The position numbers and the translations under genes are program-made. DNA of 64,000 bases, taken from the NCBI GenBank assembly GCA_027486725.1, contig JAIXOP010000003.1, positions 62,001 through 126,000 of the forward strand, read 5' to 3'. The notes beneath the pieces are model-generated. The model saw only the letters and a program-made list of their open reading frames with translations, had not been told where the DNA came from and did not search any database. Source of the DNA: Burkholderiales bacterium. Its GTDB lineage: Bacteria > Pseudomonadota > Gammaproteobacteria > Burkholderiales > Burkholderiaceae_A. Shown in pieces: positions 31,534-45,200 of this stretch. Positions within the stretch are counted from its first letter, which is position 1. Every line of letters begins with the position of its first letter.

Positions 31534-33727
31534 GGGCGACATTGTCTGCGCTTGGCGAGTGTTGCGCAAATACCACCTCGGCGCGGGCGCCCTCAATGCT
31601 GCCGTCGGCCCGAAGCCGATTGCGCAGGCTGATCTGGCCCTCGTGCTCCTCCACGATCTTTTTCACGATGGCCAGGCCCAGGCCGCTGCCCCGCAGCTTG
31701 GAGCTGACGTAGGGCTCAAAGATTCTTCCCGCCAGCTCCGGACTGAGGCCAGGACCCTGGTCGTCGACCCGAAGAACCACCCGCATGCCCTCCGGGGCAT
31801 GCTCGCAGGCCGTCGTCACCAGGATTCGTCCAGCAGCGTCGCCCATGGCCTCCTGGGCATTCAGAATGAGGTTGTGGATCACCTGGATCATCTGGGTCCG
31901 GTCGAGGAGCGCCCAGCAGGGCGACTCCAGCCGCGACTGAATTCGGGGGTCCGTGGCATACAGCGGCAGAAGATCCTTGACCACCAGCGACAAGTCCTCG
32001 GGCCGCCGCTCGGCCACGGGCAAGCGGGCGTAGTTGCGGAACTCGTCCACCAGGGTCTTGAGCACCTGGACCTGATCAACGATGGTCTGGCCCGCCCGCT
32101 CGAGAATCTCGGCCTCGCGGCCCTCGACCACGGGCCCGAGCTTGCGCATGAGGCGCTCGGCGGAGAGCTGGATGGGCATGAGGGGATTCTTGATCTCGTG
32201 GGCCAGGCGCCGCGCCACATCCGCCCAGGTGCGTGCCCGCTCGGCGGCCATCGCCAGGCCGATGTCGTCGAACACCAGGACCAGGCGGGCATTGGGCTCG
32301 CCCTCGGCCTGGGCCTCCAGCGACAGCCGCGTCACCGACAGAAGCAGGTTGGCGGCCGAGCCGTCGGGCCGCAGGCCCTCCACCTGGCGTTGGTGGTCGG
32401 TGCCCCTCTCGAGATGGCCGGCCAGCTCCGGCTGAAGAGGGCCCAAGAGCGGCAGCATCGAAAACGGCGCCCCCGGCGAACTGAGGTATTGATGGCGGCC
32501 CTCCAGGCCCAGCAGGCGGGCGACCCCGGGGTTGGCCTGGATGATTCGCCAGTCCTTGTCGAGCACCACCACACCCGAGGAGAGGTGCGAGAGCACCTGG
32601 CTGAGAAACCGGCCGGCCTCATCGCTGCGGGCGCGGCTCAACTCGGCAATCCGCCGGGCCTCAGAGAGCTGGCGGGTCATGTTGTTGAAGGCCTTCACCA
32701 GATCATTGATCTCGTGGTCCTGCGAGAAGTTTTCGCGGATCACGGGATAGTCACCGCCCGCCACGGCTTGTGTGGCCCGCTGCAGGGCGCGCAGGGGTGC
32801 GGCCAACCAGGTGCTCAGCAGCACCGCTGCCGAGAAGGCGCCGAAGGCCGCCAGCAGGATCGCCAGCCCCAGGGTCGTGCCATACATTTTCTGGATCCCC
32901 AGCTTGGCAATCACGAGCTGCTTGTAGTCGCTGTAGCCGGCGTTCAGGGCGTCGAGGTCGCGGGCCAGACGCTCGGGCACCGGGCTCACCCATTGCAAAT
33001 AGCGCTGCCGGCCTGTGGTCGAGCCATGGTCGATGCGGGCCAAGGCCCGGACCTGGATGGCCCAGGACGGCGAGTCGGGCCGGGGCTCGACAATCACGTG
33101 CTGTCCCTGGAGTCGCGCGTTGCGCAGCCCCTCTTGGGTTGGCCTCTGGGCCTCGAGCGGCATCAGTCGGCCACTCTGAATCGCGATCACTCGGCCCTGT
33201 TCGTCGAGCACGGCGAGGTCCACCCGGCCCAGCTCGGCACCCACCTGGGCCAGCAACTCGGGGACATCGCGATCGGCCCGATTGCTCAATAGGGCGGCGA
33301 CCTCCTTGGCCCCGGCCAGCGCGTCGGACTGCAGGGACCGCAGGGTGGCATTGCCCAGAGCGGCGCCGGAGGACAAAGCCGTGTCGACGGTTTCGGAAAA
33401 CCAGCTCTCGATGTTCTTGGAGAGAAACTGCACCGAGACAAGAGAGACCAACAGCACCGGCACAAAGGCCATCGCCATGAAGGCCAGGGCGAGCCGAATC
33501 ATGAGTCGAGATCCATAGGCCCGCTGGCGAAGTCGCCGCCAGGCGCGCCAGCCCACCAGCACCGTGAGGGTGGCCATCACCCCGGCCAGAGCGATGCTCG
33601 AGGCCAGCAGTGCAGGAAACAGCGCATCGAGCCGACTCTCATTCCCGGCGGCCGCCGACAGCAGGAAGATCAGGCCGCCCGCGAGGGCGAAGACCACCGC
33701 CAGCACCACCCGAAACTTGAAGCTCAT
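31526..33727 (-). CDS. ntrY: NtrY-like membrane sensor histidine kinase
   Basis: N-terminal TM segments, HAMP, PAS, ARRLAHEIKNPLMPIQLSAERL H-box, GSGLGLAIVKKIVEEHEGQI. Confidence 0.9.
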   Translation of the reverse strand: MSFKFRVVLAVVFALAGGLIFLLSAAAGNESRLDALFPALLASSIALAGVMATLTVLVGWRAWRRLRQRAYGSRLMIRLALAFMAMAFVPVLLVSLVSVQFLSKNIESWFSETVDTALSSGAALGNATLRSLQSDALAGAKEVAALLSNRADRDVPELLAQVGAELGRVDLAVLDEQGRVIAIQSGRLMPLEAQRPTQEGLRNARLQGQHVIVEPRPDSPSWAIQVRALARIDHGSTTGRQRYLQWVSPVPERLARDLDALNAGYSDYKQLVIAKLGIQKMYGTTLGLAILLAAFGAFSAAVLLSTWLAAPLRALQRATQAVAGGDYPVIRENFSQDHEINDLVKAFNNMTRQLSEARRIAELSRARSDEAGRFLSQVLSHLSSGVVVLDKDWRIIQANPGVARLLGLEGRHQYLSSPGAPFSMLPLLGPLQPELAGHLERGTDHQRQVEGLRPDGSAANLLLSVTRLSLEAQAEGEPNARLVLVFDDIGLAMAAERARTWADVARRLAHEIKNPLMPIQLSAERLMRKLGPVVEGREAEILERAGQTIVDQVQVLKTLVDEFRNYARLPVAERRPEDLSLVVKDLLPLYATDPRIQSRLESPCWALLDRTQMIQVIHNLILNAQEAMGDAAGRILVTTACEHAPEGMRVVLRVDDQGPGLSPELAGRIFEPYVSSKLRGSGLGLAIVKKIVEEHEGQISLRNRLRADGSIEGARAEVVFAQHSPSADNVAHG

Positions 33728-34389
33728 TCCTCGGTGAGGGGCGGCAGCAGCACCGACAGCCAGCCGGTGTCCAGGCCCCAACGCTCGCTGGTCAGGGCGG
33801 AAATGAAAAAGGGCTTGGGCAATGCGGCGGACTCCAGACTGAGCCGCACCCGGGCGGTGTGTTTGTGCAGGGTGGCAAGGTCCATCTTGGGAATGACCTC
33901 CCAGCCCTTGAGCGCGAGACAGGCCCTCAGGGCCTCGGTGAGGTCCACATAGGCCTGGACCTGCTCGCCGGTCTTGACGCGGAACTGGCCCGACACCGGA
34001 TGCAGGGTGAGCTGCGCCTCGCGCACCACCGAGACCACCTGCTTGCTGATGCCATACCAGCGGGGCCGCAGGAGTTCGAATTCACTTTTGAACAGCAGCG
34101 GAACCCCGCGGCCGATGGCATCGGCGAGCGTGGTGGAGAGATTCAGGGTGATGTCGCCCGCCATGGCATAGCTCGTGCCCTCGGAACGCACCAGGCGCGC
34201 AGCCTCCACGCGCAGTTCGGGCTGCACATTGCCGGCCGGCTTCTTTGCGGCGGACTTGGCGGCTGGGGCAGCCGGGGGGGTGGGGGACTGCGCCGTTGCG
34301 GAGCGAAGGCCGCCAACGGCAGAGCCCACCATCAATGCCGCCATGCTGGCGAGAGCTCGACCGGAGGCACGAAGAAATTGGCGGCGCAT
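33724..34389 (-). CDS. DUF4390 domain-containing exported protein
   Basis: Conserved position between rsmB and ntrY; exported protein with RLVRSEGTSYAMAGDITLNLSTTLADAIGRGVPLLFKSEFEL. Confidence 0.75.
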   Translation of the reverse strand: MRRQFLRASGRALASMAALMVGSAVGGLRSATAQSPTPPAAPAAKSAAKKPAGNVQPELRVEAARLVRSEGTSYAMAGDITLNLSTTLADAIGRGVPLLFKSEFELLRPRWYGISKQVVSVVREAQLTLHPVSGQFRVKTGEQVQAYVDLTEALRACLALKGWEVIPKMDLATLHKHTARVRLSLESAALPKPFFISALTSERWGLDTGWLSVLLPPLTEE

Positions 34390-34401
34390 GGTGGCTTGAG
34401 G

Positions 34402-35688
34402 CTAAGCCAGTTTGCGAAGGCTTGCAAAATAAAACCCATCTTGGGGCAAGGCACCGGTGGGGGTGGCGCCGGAATCCAACAGCGGGCGCGAGGAGGTCGG
34501 CCAAAGCTGTCCAAGGGCAGGAAGCCGCTCGGCAGGGCACTCAGCCATGAAGCGACGAATCTGATCCTCGCCCTCGGCCCGCAGAAGCGAGCAGTTCATG
34601 TAGAGCAGCTGCCCTCCGGGGCGCAGGAGCGACCAGGCCGACCGCAGCAACTGGGCCTGCAGGGGCAGCAGGGCATCGAGGTCCTGCGGCCCTCGGCGCC
34701 AGACCACCTCGGGATGGCGGCCCAGGGTGCCCAGGCCCGTGCAGGGCACATCGAGCAGCACCACATCGAACTGCCCGGCACCGGCCGACCCTGGCCGAAG
34801 GGCCTCGACGGCAAACTCGCGAACATCGGCCTGCATCCATCGAGGCTGGGAGGCCAGCGAGGGCGAGAGGCGGCGAAGCTCGGCATCCATGCGCTCTAGG
34901 CGCGCGGTGGAGACATCCAGGGCGAGGATGTCGAGGTCCGGCCGCTCGGCACAAAGAAAGGTCTTGCCGCCCGGTGCCGCGCAGGCATCGAGCACTCGCT
35001 GACCCGGCAGCAGCTCCAGATGCTCGAGGGCGCGCTGCGGGGCGATGTTCTGCACCCGAAACCAGCCCTCGGCATAGCCCTCGAGGGCGCGCGGATCGGT
35101 GGGCGGATGAAGCCAGTGGGCGGGCCGTCCCTCGGCATCGCCCACCACGGTGAGTCCGCGGGCACGCCAGGCAGAGAGCGTTCGGTCGCGGACCTCGGCC
35201 GGCCCAAGCCAGCGCACCACCATGCGCGACTCATCGAGCAGGGCGGCGGCAAGGCCGTCGGTGGCGGGACTGCCACCATCGGCATCGGCCCCCGAAACAA
35301 TCCAGGGTGGAAGCGCCACCGCGCTGCTCGGGACTGCCCGCTGCAGCACGGCATTGACGAATCGGGCAGGGGCATCACCGCCCAGCCGCCGCGCGGCCTC
35401 CACGGCCTGATGAACCAGGATGGGCCGTGCCCAACGCCCCTGAGCCAGAGCTGCCATGGCAACGGCCAGGAGGGCGGTGAGTCGGGGGCTGGGGGGCTTG
35501 GCGCAGAGCTGAGTCAGCTGCGCCCGAACAGTGCCCCAATGGCGGCAGGCCCCGTGGTAGTGGGCCATGGCGGCCCCCGAGAGATCGGGGGGTTCGGCGC
35601 CGCCCTCGAGGATCCGCGCCCGAAAGCTCCGGGCAGCCAGCAGCAGATCGCGCCAGAGAGGCGAACTCTGCGCTCTGCCGGTGTTCAA
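34402..35688 (-). CDS. rsmB: 16S rRNA (cytosine(967)-C(5))-methyltransferase
   Basis: [41 protein letters not shown]. Confidence 0.94.
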   Translation of the reverse strand: MNTGRAQSSPLWRDLLLAARSFRARILEGGAEPPDLSGAAMAHYHGACRHWGTVRAQLTQLCAKPPSPRLTALLAVAMAALAQGRWARPILVHQAVEAARRLGGDAPARFVNAVLQRAVPSSAVALPPWIVSGADADGGSPATDGLAAALLDESRMVVRWLGPAEVRDRTLSAWRARGLTVVGDAEGRPAHWLHPPTDPRALEGYAEGWFRVQNIAPQRALEHLELLPGQRVLDACAAPGGKTFLCAERPDLDILALDVSTARLERMDAELRRLSPSLASQPRWMQADVREFAVEALRPGSAGAGQFDVVLLDVPCTGLGTLGRHPEVVWRRGPQDLDALLPLQAQLLRSAWSLLRPGGQLLYMNCSLLRAEGEDQIRRFMAECPAERLPALGQLWPTSSRPLLDSGATPTGALPQDGFYFASLRKLA

Positions 35689-36530
35689 CGGCGGGCCATC
35701 GCCCGCAGGCGCGAGACCCGCTCCTCGGTGGCAGGGTGGGTCGAGAACAGCCCCCGAAGACCACCGCCCGACAAGGGGTTCATGATCATCATCTGCGCCG
35801 TTTCGGGATGGGCCTCGGCGGCCGCAAATGGACGGCCCTGGGCAGCGGCCTGAATCTTCAGCAAGGCCGAGGCCAGTGCTTCGGGATCCCCCGACATCTC
35901 CGCACCGCCCCGGTCGGCCTCGTATTCGCGGGCCCGCGAGATGGCCATCTGAATGAGGGCACCGGCCAGGGGTGCGAGCATCATCAGGGCGATCTGCGCG
36001 ATGGGGTTCATGGGACGGCCCTCGGAATCCCGGCCACCAAACAGCAGGGCGAAATTGGCCAGGGCGGAGATGGCACCGGCCATCGTGGCGGAGATGGTGG
36101 AAATGAGAATGTCCCGGTGCTTCACATGCGCCAGCTCGTGGGCCATCACGCCCCGGACCTCGCGGGCCGACAGCATGGAGAGCAGGCCCGTGGTCGCTGC
36201 AACCGCTGCGTTCTCGGGGTTGCGGCCTGTGGCAAAGGCATTGGGTGCGGACTCTTGGATGATGTAGACGCGGGGCATGGGCATCTCGGCCCGCTGAGCG
36301 AGCTCCGCCACCATGCCCACCAGCTCGGGGGCCGTCTGCATGTCGACCTCGCGGGCGTTGTACATGCGCAGGACCATCTTGTCGGAGAACCAGTAGGCGA
36401 AGAAGTTGGTGGCGCCAGCAAACAGCAGGGCCAAGATCATTCCCTGCTGGCCGCCCACCATGCCGCCGATGGCCCCAAAGAGGCCAACAATCGCCGCCAT
36501 CAGCACCGCAGTCTTCAAGTAATTGAACAT
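35685..36530 (-). CDS. htpX: Zinc metalloprotease HtpX
   Basis: [38 protein letters not shown] start. Confidence 0.96.
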   Translation of the reverse strand: MFNYLKTAVLMAAIVGLFGAIGGMVGGQQGMILALLFAGATNFFAYWFSDKMVLRMYNAREVDMQTAPELVGMVAELAQRAEMPMPRVYIIQESAPNAFATGRNPENAAVAATTGLLSMLSAREVRGVMAHELAHVKHRDILISTISATMAGAISALANFALLFGGRDSEGRPMNPIAQIALMMLAPLAGALIQMAISRAREYEADRGGAEMSGDPEALASALLKIQAAAQGRPFAAAEAHPETAQMMIMNPLSGGGLRGLFSTHPATEERVSRLRAMARR

Positions 36531-36548
36531 CGCTTCAGCTCCATCGAA

Positions 36549-37535
36549 TCAAAGAAGAAGGCTTCCCTCGGACAAGCCGGCACCTCGGCAGAATTGCGCT
36601 GCGTCGAGCCGCCTTCCCCCTGGCCGCTGCAGCCAGCCCAGGCCAAGCAGGCCCCGACCGCAGGCCACCACCAGAGGTTCCTGCTCAGACCGGGGAAGGC
36701 GCACCACTGTTCCCGGCGCCGCCCATTGTCCCTGGGCCTCGATCAGGCGGGCCCCACCGGCCTTCAATCCCGAAGGGAACTCGGCGGCCGGCGTGGGATC
36801 GAGCCCGCGGATGCGGCGGGCCATGTCGGCCGCCTCGCCCTGGAAATCCATCTGTCGGTCGGCCTTGAGGATCTTGGCCGCGTAGCTGACGCCCTCGCTG
36901 GGCTGGGGCTGGGGGGTGTGGGCCGGGTCCCGCTGCCGGTGGCCCGCCAGAAACTCCACCAGCATCTGTGCCCCGAGGCTGGAGAGCCGATCGTGCAGGC
37001 TGGCGGCATTGTCGTCGTCCGAAATGTCCACCCGACGGGCATCCCAGACAGGGCCGGTGTCCAGCCCTTCATCCATCTGCATGAGGCAGACGCCGGTGGT
37101 GGAGTCGCCCGCCATCAGTGCCCGCTGGATGGGCGCAGCGCCCCGCCAGCGAGGAAGCAGCGAGGCATGCAGGTTGAGGCAGCCATGGCGGGGGATGGAC
37201 AGCACATCGGCAGGGATGATGAGTCCATAGGCCACCACCACGAGAACATCGAGCTGCGCCGACACCAGGGCCCGTTTGGCCTGGAGGGTCTCATCGGCCT
37301 CGCCCCGAAGCCTCTCGGGAGTCCAGACAGGAATTCCATGAGCATCGGCCAATTCGGCCACGGCCGACCTCTGAATGCCCTGGCCCCGACCACGGGGCCG
37401 ATCGGGCTGGCTGAGCACGAGCTCCACCGTCCAGGCCCGCGGACTCTGCGGCTCGAGCAGCGCGCTCAGGTGCCGCGCGGCATAGTCGGGCGTGCCGGCA
37501 AACCCGATGCGCAGCGGCGCGGGGTCCTCAGCCAC
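36549..37535 (-). CDS. fmt: Methionyl-tRNA formyltransferase
   Basis: [41 protein letters not shown]. Confidence 0.95.
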   Translation of the reverse strand: MAEDPAPLRIGFAGTPDYAARHLSALLEPQSPRAWTVELVLSQPDRPRGRGQGIQRSAVAELADAHGIPVWTPERLRGEADETLQAKRALVSAQLDVLVVVAYGLIIPADVLSIPRHGCLNLHASLLPRWRGAAPIQRALMAGDSTTGVCLMQMDEGLDTGPVWDARRVDISDDDNAASLHDRLSSLGAQMLVEFLAGHRQRDPAHTPQPQPSEGVSYAAKILKADRQMDFQGEAADMARRIRGLDPTPAAEFPSGLKAGGARLIEAQGQWAAPGTVVRLPRSEQEPLVVACGRGLLGLGWLQRPGGRRLDAAQFCRGAGLSEGSLLL

Positions 37536-38061
37536 GGGCCAGGACGGGGGCCTTGTCGGCAGCCCTCTCCTTTTGTTTTTTGATTTTGTCTTGCAGCCGT
37601 GTTTGCTTCAGGCGAGAGAGATAGTCGACAAAGACCTTGCCATCGAGGTGATCGATCTCGTGCTGAATGCACACCGACAGAAGGCCGTCGGCCTCGACCT
37701 CGAAGGTCTCTCCTTGCAGGTTGGTGGCGCGGACCCGAATGCGATCCGGGCGCTCGACCGCGTCGTAGAACCCCGGCACCGAGAGGCATCCCTCATCCCA
37801 GACCTTGGTCTCTTCGGAGGCCTCGACGATCTCTGGATTGATGAGGGTGATGAGGCCGCTCCGATCCTCGGTGACATCCACCACGATGAGTCGACGATGG
37901 ACATTCACCTGCGTCGCCGCCAGGCCCACCCCCGGCGCCTCGTACATGGTCTCGGCCATGTCGGCCGCCAGCCGGCGCACCTCGTCGTCGACGTGGGCAA
38001 TCGGCTGGGCCAGCGTGCGCAGCCGCCGGTCGGGGTAGTGCAGAAGGGGAAGCAGGGCCAT
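37528..38061 (-). CDS. def: Peptide deformylase
   Basis: [36 protein letters not shown]. Confidence 0.96.
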   Translation of the reverse strand: MALLPLLHYPDRRLRTLAQPIAHVDDEVRRLAADMAETMYEAPGVGLAATQVNVHRRLIVVDVTEDRSGLITLINPEIVEASEETKVWDEGCLSVPGFYDAVERPDRIRVRATNLQGETFEVEADGLLSVCIQHEIDHLDGKVFVDYLSRLKQTRLQDKIKKQKERAADKAPVLARG

Positions 38062-38171
38062 GGATGGATGCGCAGGTGCGTTGTCTGGCGTGTTTGGGTC
38101 GGCTGTCTAGTCTAGAGCCTCTCAGCCATTTGTCGGAAGACCCCGCACCGGGTTCCCGCAATCATGGCCGC

Positions 38172-39167
38172 ATGAACTCCAGCGATCTTGTCGACGGGGC
38201 ACTCGATCCCGAACATTGGCCCCGCCTGCCACCCCTTCAGCCCCGGCTTCAGTCCCTTCACGCCTGGGGCCATCGCTCGCTGCTGTCGCTTCCTGCCATG
38301 GCCATCGTGGGCAGCCGGCGTTGCAGCCGCCAAGGCGCGGCCGATGCCGAGTCCTTCGCTGCCGAAGCGGTGCGCCGTGGGCTGGTGGTGGTGAGTGGCC
38401 TGGCCCGAGGCATCGATGCGGCCGCCCATGAAGGTGCGCAAATCCAGGGTGCGCAGATTCCGGGGGCGCAGATCGGTGGGACACAGGCCCCGGCGGGCTG
38501 TGCCTGGCCCACCATCGCGGTGCTGGGCTCGGGCATTGGCAATATCTATCCGCCCGCACACCGGGCCATGGCGAAGCGCATCGTTGAGGGCGGTGGGCTG
38601 CTGCTCTCGGAGTATCCCCACGCCATGCCAGCCCTGCGCCACCACTTTCCCCTGCGCAATCGACTGATTGCTGGCCTGTCGCAAGGGGTGCTGATCGTGG
38701 AGGCCGCCGCCAAGAGCGGTGCGCTCATCACCGCCCAGCTCGCCATGGAACTCGGCCGCCACGTCTGGGTGCTGCCCGGCTCCATCCACGATGACCGATA
38801 CGCGGGCAGCCATGCCCTCATTCGGCAGGGGGCCTCGCTGGTCTCGTCGCCCGAGGAGCTCTTCGACGACTGGGGGCTGTGGCGAACCGCCCGGCTGGAT
38901 TCCGCCGACGGTGAGGCCGTGTTGGCGCCCGCACCCGGCCTGCCCGAGGCCATCACTCAGGGCCTTGCGGCCTCCGATCGTCGCATCTTGGAGTCTCTCT
39001 CGTGGAGCCCAATCGATATCGTCAGCGTCATGGGCCGCACGGAGCTGTCCCACCTCGATTGCCGCCAGGGCCTGCTGCGGCTCTCGGCGGCTGGGCTCGC
39101 GGTGGAGGTCTCCGATGGCGCCTGGGCTCGCTTTAAATCAGCAAGGCGGTATTCTGTGGCGAAATGA
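38172..39167 (+). CDS. dprA: DNA-processing protein DprA
   Basis: AIVGSRRCSRQGAADAESFAAEAVRRGLVVVSGLARGIDAAAH...TIAVLGSGIGNIYPPAHRAMA. Confidence 0.93.
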   Translation: MNSSDLVDGALDPEHWPRLPPLQPRLQSLHAWGHRSLLSLPAMAIVGSRRCSRQGAADAESFAAEAVRRGLVVVSGLARGIDAAAHEGAQIQGAQIPGAQIGGTQAPAGCAWPTIAVLGSGIGNIYPPAHRAMAKRIVEGGGLLLSEYPHAMPALRHHFPLRNRLIAGLSQGVLIVEAAAKSGALITAQLAMELGRHVWVLPGSIHDDRYAGSHALIRQGASLVSSPEELFDDWGLWRTARLDSADGEAVLAPAPGLPEAITQGLAASDRRILESLSWSPIDIVSVMGRTELSHLDCRQGLLRLSAAGLAVEVSDGAWARFKSARRYSVAK

Positions 39168-41749
39168 AAAGCCTAGTCATCGCAGAAAAGCCCTCGGTCG
39201 CCAGCGACATCGCCAAGGCGCTGGGTGGCTTTGAGAAAAAAGACGACATCTTCGAGCGCGAGGATCTCGTCGTGGCGTCGGCCGTGGGCCATCTTCTGGA
39301 GCTCGTGGCCCCCGAGGAATTCGAGGTCAAGCGCGGGAAGTGGTCCTTTGCCCACTTGCCGGTGCTGCCGCCCTACTTCGACCTGCAGCCCCTGCCCAAG
39401 AGCGAGCAGAAGCTGAAGACGCTGGCCCGGCAAATCAAGCGCAAGGACATCGGCCGCATCATCAATGCCTGCGATGCGGGGCGCGAGGGCGAGCTGATTT
39501 TTCGCACCATCGTTCAGTACACCAAGGCCAAGCAGCCCATCGCTCGGCTCTGGCTGCAGAGCATGACGCCCTCGGCCATTCGCGAAGCCTTCAACCACCT
39601 GCGCACCGACGAAGAGCTCATGCCCCTGGCCGATGCCGCCCGATGCCGCAGCGAGGCCGACTGGCTGGTGGGCATCAACGGCACCCGCGCCATGACCGCC
39701 TTCAACAGCAAAGAGGGCGGCTTTTTCAAAACCAGCGTGGGCCGGGTGCAGACCCCGACACTGGCGATCGTGGTCGAGCGAGAAGAGGCCATCCGTCGGT
39801 TTGTGTCGAAGCCCTACTTCGAGGTCCATGCCCGGTTTGAGGCCAAGGCGGGCGATTACCTGGGCCGCTTCGTCGACCCCAGCTTCAAGAAAGACGAGCT
39901 GCATCCCGAGCACCGCGCCGAACGGCTCTGGGACAGAGCTCAGGCCGAGGCCATCGTGCAGGCCTGCATGGGCGGCAAGGCCGTGGTGTCGGAAGAAAGC
40001 AAGTCGGCCAGCCAGTCGCCACCCTTGCTCTTTGATCTCACCAGCCTGCAGCGCGAGGCCAACAGCAAGTTTGGCTTTTCGGCCAAGAACACCCTGGGGC
40101 TGGCCCAGGCGCTCTACGAAAAGCACAAGGTTCTGACCTACCCCCGAACCGATTCCAAGGCCCTGCCCGAGGACTACATCCCCACCGTCACTGCCACGCT
40201 CGCCGCCCTGGGCGGGCTGGATGGCTTTGGCGGCATGGGCGAGATTGCCCGGCATGCCCAGACGGTGCTGAATCAACAGTGGGTGCGGCCCAACAAGCGG
40301 ATATTCGACAACACCAAGGTGTCGGACCACTTTGCCATCGTGCCCACGGGCCAGCTGCCCCGCAGCCTGTCGGAGCCCGAGCAGAAGATTTTCGAACTGG
40401 TGACCCGCCGGTTCATTGCAGCCTTCTTTCCCGCGTCGGAGAGCCTGGTGACCACACGATTCAGTCGGGTGGGCGACCACAGCTTCAAGACCGAGGGCCG
40501 GGTGCTGGTCGTGCCGGGATGGCTGGCCGTGTATGGCCGAAGTGCCGCCGAGGAGGCCGAGAGCCTGGTGGCCGTGGCCCCAGGTGAGACCCCCGCAGTT
40601 GGCGAGGTGGAGCTGCAGAGCCATCACACCAAGCCCCCCGCCCGATACTCCGAAGCCACACTGCTGTCGGCCATGGAGGGCGCGGGCAAGATGGTCGAAG
40701 ACGATGAGCTTCGCGAGGCCATGTCGGGCCGCGGCCTTGGCACACCTGCCACGCGAGCCGCGATCATCGAGGGCCTATTGGCCGATACCTATCTGCACCG
40801 TGATGGCCGGGAGCTCATTCCCACCGCCAAGGCCTTCCAGCTCATGACCCTGCTTCGCGGCCTGGGCATCCCGGAGCTGTCGCGGCCAGAGCTCACGGGC
40901 GAATGGGAGTCGCGGCTTCGACAGATCGAGTCGGGAGCGCTGCGCCGGGAAGATTTCATGGACGAGATCGCGGCCATGACCGAGCGCATTGTCGGCCAGG
41001 CCAAGAACTTCTCGAGCGACACCATCCCTGGCGACTACATCACCCTCGCCACGCCATGTCCCGCCTGCGGTGGTCAGGTCAAAGAGAATTACCGACGCTT
41101 CGCCTGCACCCGCTGCGAGTTCTCCATCACGAAGACGCCCGCGGGACGCACCTTCGAGCCTTCCGAGGTCGAAACCCTGCTCGAGACACGGACCCTAGGC
41201 CCCATCGACGGATTTCGAAGCAAGCTGGGCCGCCCCTTTGTGGCCAGCCTGCGCATCACCGGGGAGAACAAGCTGGAGTTCGATTTTGGCCAGGGGGCCG
41301 ACGACGACGATGCGCCGCCGCCCGATTTTTCCAACACCGAGCGCCTGGGCGACTGCCCGAAGTGCAGTGCCGGTGTGTATGCCCTGGGCAGCTCCTACAT
41401 CTGCGAAAAGGCCACCGGCCCGAGCAAGGTCTGCGATTTCAAATCGGGGGCCATGATCTTGCAGCAGACCATCGCGCCCGAGGATATGCGGGAGCTGCTG
41501 AGCACAGGCCGAACGCGTCTCTTCGACGGCTTTGTGTCCGCACGCACCCGACGCAAATTCAAGGCCTATCTGTCGAAGGGCCCCGACGGCAAGATTGGTT
41601 TTGAGTTTGAGGCGCGCTCCCCTTCCAAAGGCAATCCAAAGGCGAGCACGAAATCCAGCGCAAAGGCTGGAGCAAAGGCCGAGATGAAGACCGAGATCAA
41701 GGCCGAAGTGAAGACAGCGACCAAGAAAGCCCAAGCGAAAAAAGCCTAA
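39164..41749 (+). CDS. topB: DNA topoisomerase III
   Basis: MKSLVIAEKPSVASDIAKALGGFEKKDD..., Toprim and type IA motifs, Zn-ribbon CPACGG..CTRCEF, Lys/Ala-rich tail. Confidence 0.93.
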   Translation: MKSLVIAEKPSVASDIAKALGGFEKKDDIFEREDLVVASAVGHLLELVAPEEFEVKRGKWSFAHLPVLPPYFDLQPLPKSEQKLKTLARQIKRKDIGRIINACDAGREGELIFRTIVQYTKAKQPIARLWLQSMTPSAIREAFNHLRTDEELMPLADAARCRSEADWLVGINGTRAMTAFNSKEGGFFKTSVGRVQTPTLAIVVEREEAIRRFVSKPYFEVHARFEAKAGDYLGRFVDPSFKKDELHPEHRAERLWDRAQAEAIVQACMGGKAVVSEESKSASQSPPLLFDLTSLQREANSKFGFSAKNTLGLAQALYEKHKVLTYPRTDSKALPEDYIPTVTATLAALGGLDGFGGMGEIARHAQTVLNQQWVRPNKRIFDNTKVSDHFAIVPTGQLPRSLSEPEQKIFELVTRRFIAAFFPASESLVTTRFSRVGDHSFKTEGRVLVVPGWLAVYGRSAAEEAESLVAVAPGETPAVGEVELQSHHTKPPARYSEATLLSAMEGAGKMVEDDELREAMSGRGLGTPATRAAIIEGLLADTYLHRDGRELIPTAKAFQLMTLLRGLGIPELSRPELTGEWESRLRQIESGALRREDFMDEIAAMTERIVGQAKNFSSDTIPGDYITLATPCPACGGQVKENYRRFACTRCEFSITKTPAGRTFEPSEVETLLETRTLGPIDGFRSKLGRPFVASLRITGENKLEFDFGQGADDDDAPPPDFSNTERLGDCPKCSAGVYALGSSYICEKATGPSKVCDFKSGAMILQQTIAPEDMRELLSTGRTRLFDGFVSARTRRKFKAYLSKGPDGKIGFEFEARSPSKGNPKASTKSSAKAGAKAEMKTEIKAEVKTATKKAQAKKA

Positions 41750-41759
41750 CGGGCAGAAC

Positions 41760-42695
41760 TCAGCCCGCGGTGGGTTTGACTCCCGAGGCAATGCCCGATC
41801 GCACATGGCCCGTCGGTCCGGCCTGTGCCGCCGACTCGCAGTGCCGGGTCTGATCGTCGAAGAAGAAGTCGGCCTCGAATTCGGCCAAGAAGGGGCCTTT
41901 TTCGAGCCCCCCCAGAAACATTGCCTCATCGATGTCGATCTGCCAGCTGCGCAAGGTGCGGATCGCGCGCTCATGCGCAGGGGCAGATCGGGCGGTAACC
42001 AGTGCCGTGCGCAGCCGCATCCCCGCATCGCGGGCCGTGTGTTGAAGGGTCTGCAATTGGCGCAGGCCCTGCAGGGCCTGCAACAGAGGTTTGAAGGGTC
42101 CTGGAGGCAGCGGCTGCTGCGCCCGGGCACGCTCGTGGCTCACAAAGGCCTCGAGTCCATCGGCCTGATAGATTTGCTCGGCCTCGTCGGAAAATAGGAC
42201 TGCGTCGCCATCGAAGGCAATGCGCAATTCATTGGGATACCGGCTGCTGGCCTGTTGGGCCTTCACCCAGACCTGAGCGGCAGGGAATCCAGCTTGAAGT
42301 GCTGCTTCGACATCGCTCGCACTGGCCGACAAAAACAGATGGGCGGCCAGGGGTTTGAGGTACCGATAGGGCGTTGCTCCTCGGGTGAAGACACCGCGCT
42401 CAATGTTTAAGCCATGGTGCTGAGCCGAGTGATAGACGCGCAAGCCCGAGACCGGATCGTTTCTGGAGAGCACCACCACCTCGACTCGAGGGTCTTCTGG
42501 GGTGTTGAAGGCCAACAGCTTTTTGACCAAGCCATAGGCCACGCCGGGAGCGGCAGGCGTCTGCAGCCGATCCCATTGAAGCGCCATGTAGGCGGCATCG
42601 TCGGCCTCTTCGAATACCTGGTTCTCTTCTTCGAAGTTGAACAGGGCCCTCGACGAGACTGCCACCACCAGCTGATTGGCAAGGCTGTGGGGCAC
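41760..42695 (-). CDS. 5'-nucleotidase (cytosolic NT5C1-like family)
   Basis: LVVAVSSRALFNFEEENQVFEE, VVLSRNDPVSGLRVYHSAQHHGLNIERGVFTRGATPYRYLKPL, RIAFDGDAVLFSDEAEQIYQADGLEAF. Confidence 0.87.
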   Translation of the reverse strand: MPHSLANQLVVAVSSRALFNFEEENQVFEEADDAAYMALQWDRLQTPAAPGVAYGLVKKLLAFNTPEDPRVEVVVLSRNDPVSGLRVYHSAQHHGLNIERGVFTRGATPYRYLKPLAAHLFLSASASDVEAALQAGFPAAQVWVKAQQASSRYPNELRIAFDGDAVLFSDEAEQIYQADGLEAFVSHERARAQQPLPPGPFKPLLQALQGLRQLQTLQHTARDAGMRLRTALVTARSAPAHERAIRTLRSWQIDIDEAMFLGGLEKGPFLAEFEADFFFDDQTRHCESAAQAGPTGHVRSGIASGVKPTAG

Positions 42696-42728
42696 TGGAA
42701 GCCTTTAGATAGCGGGTTGGATGTTGAG

Positions 42729-45200
<2,472 letters not shown>

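Noticed and set aside
31481-33292. 603-aa plus ORF opposite ntrY
   Set aside because: Antisense shadow of a kinase with clear H-box and ATPase motifs.
35736-37583. 615-aa plus ORF opposite htpX/fmt
   Set aside because: Antisense to two confident genes.
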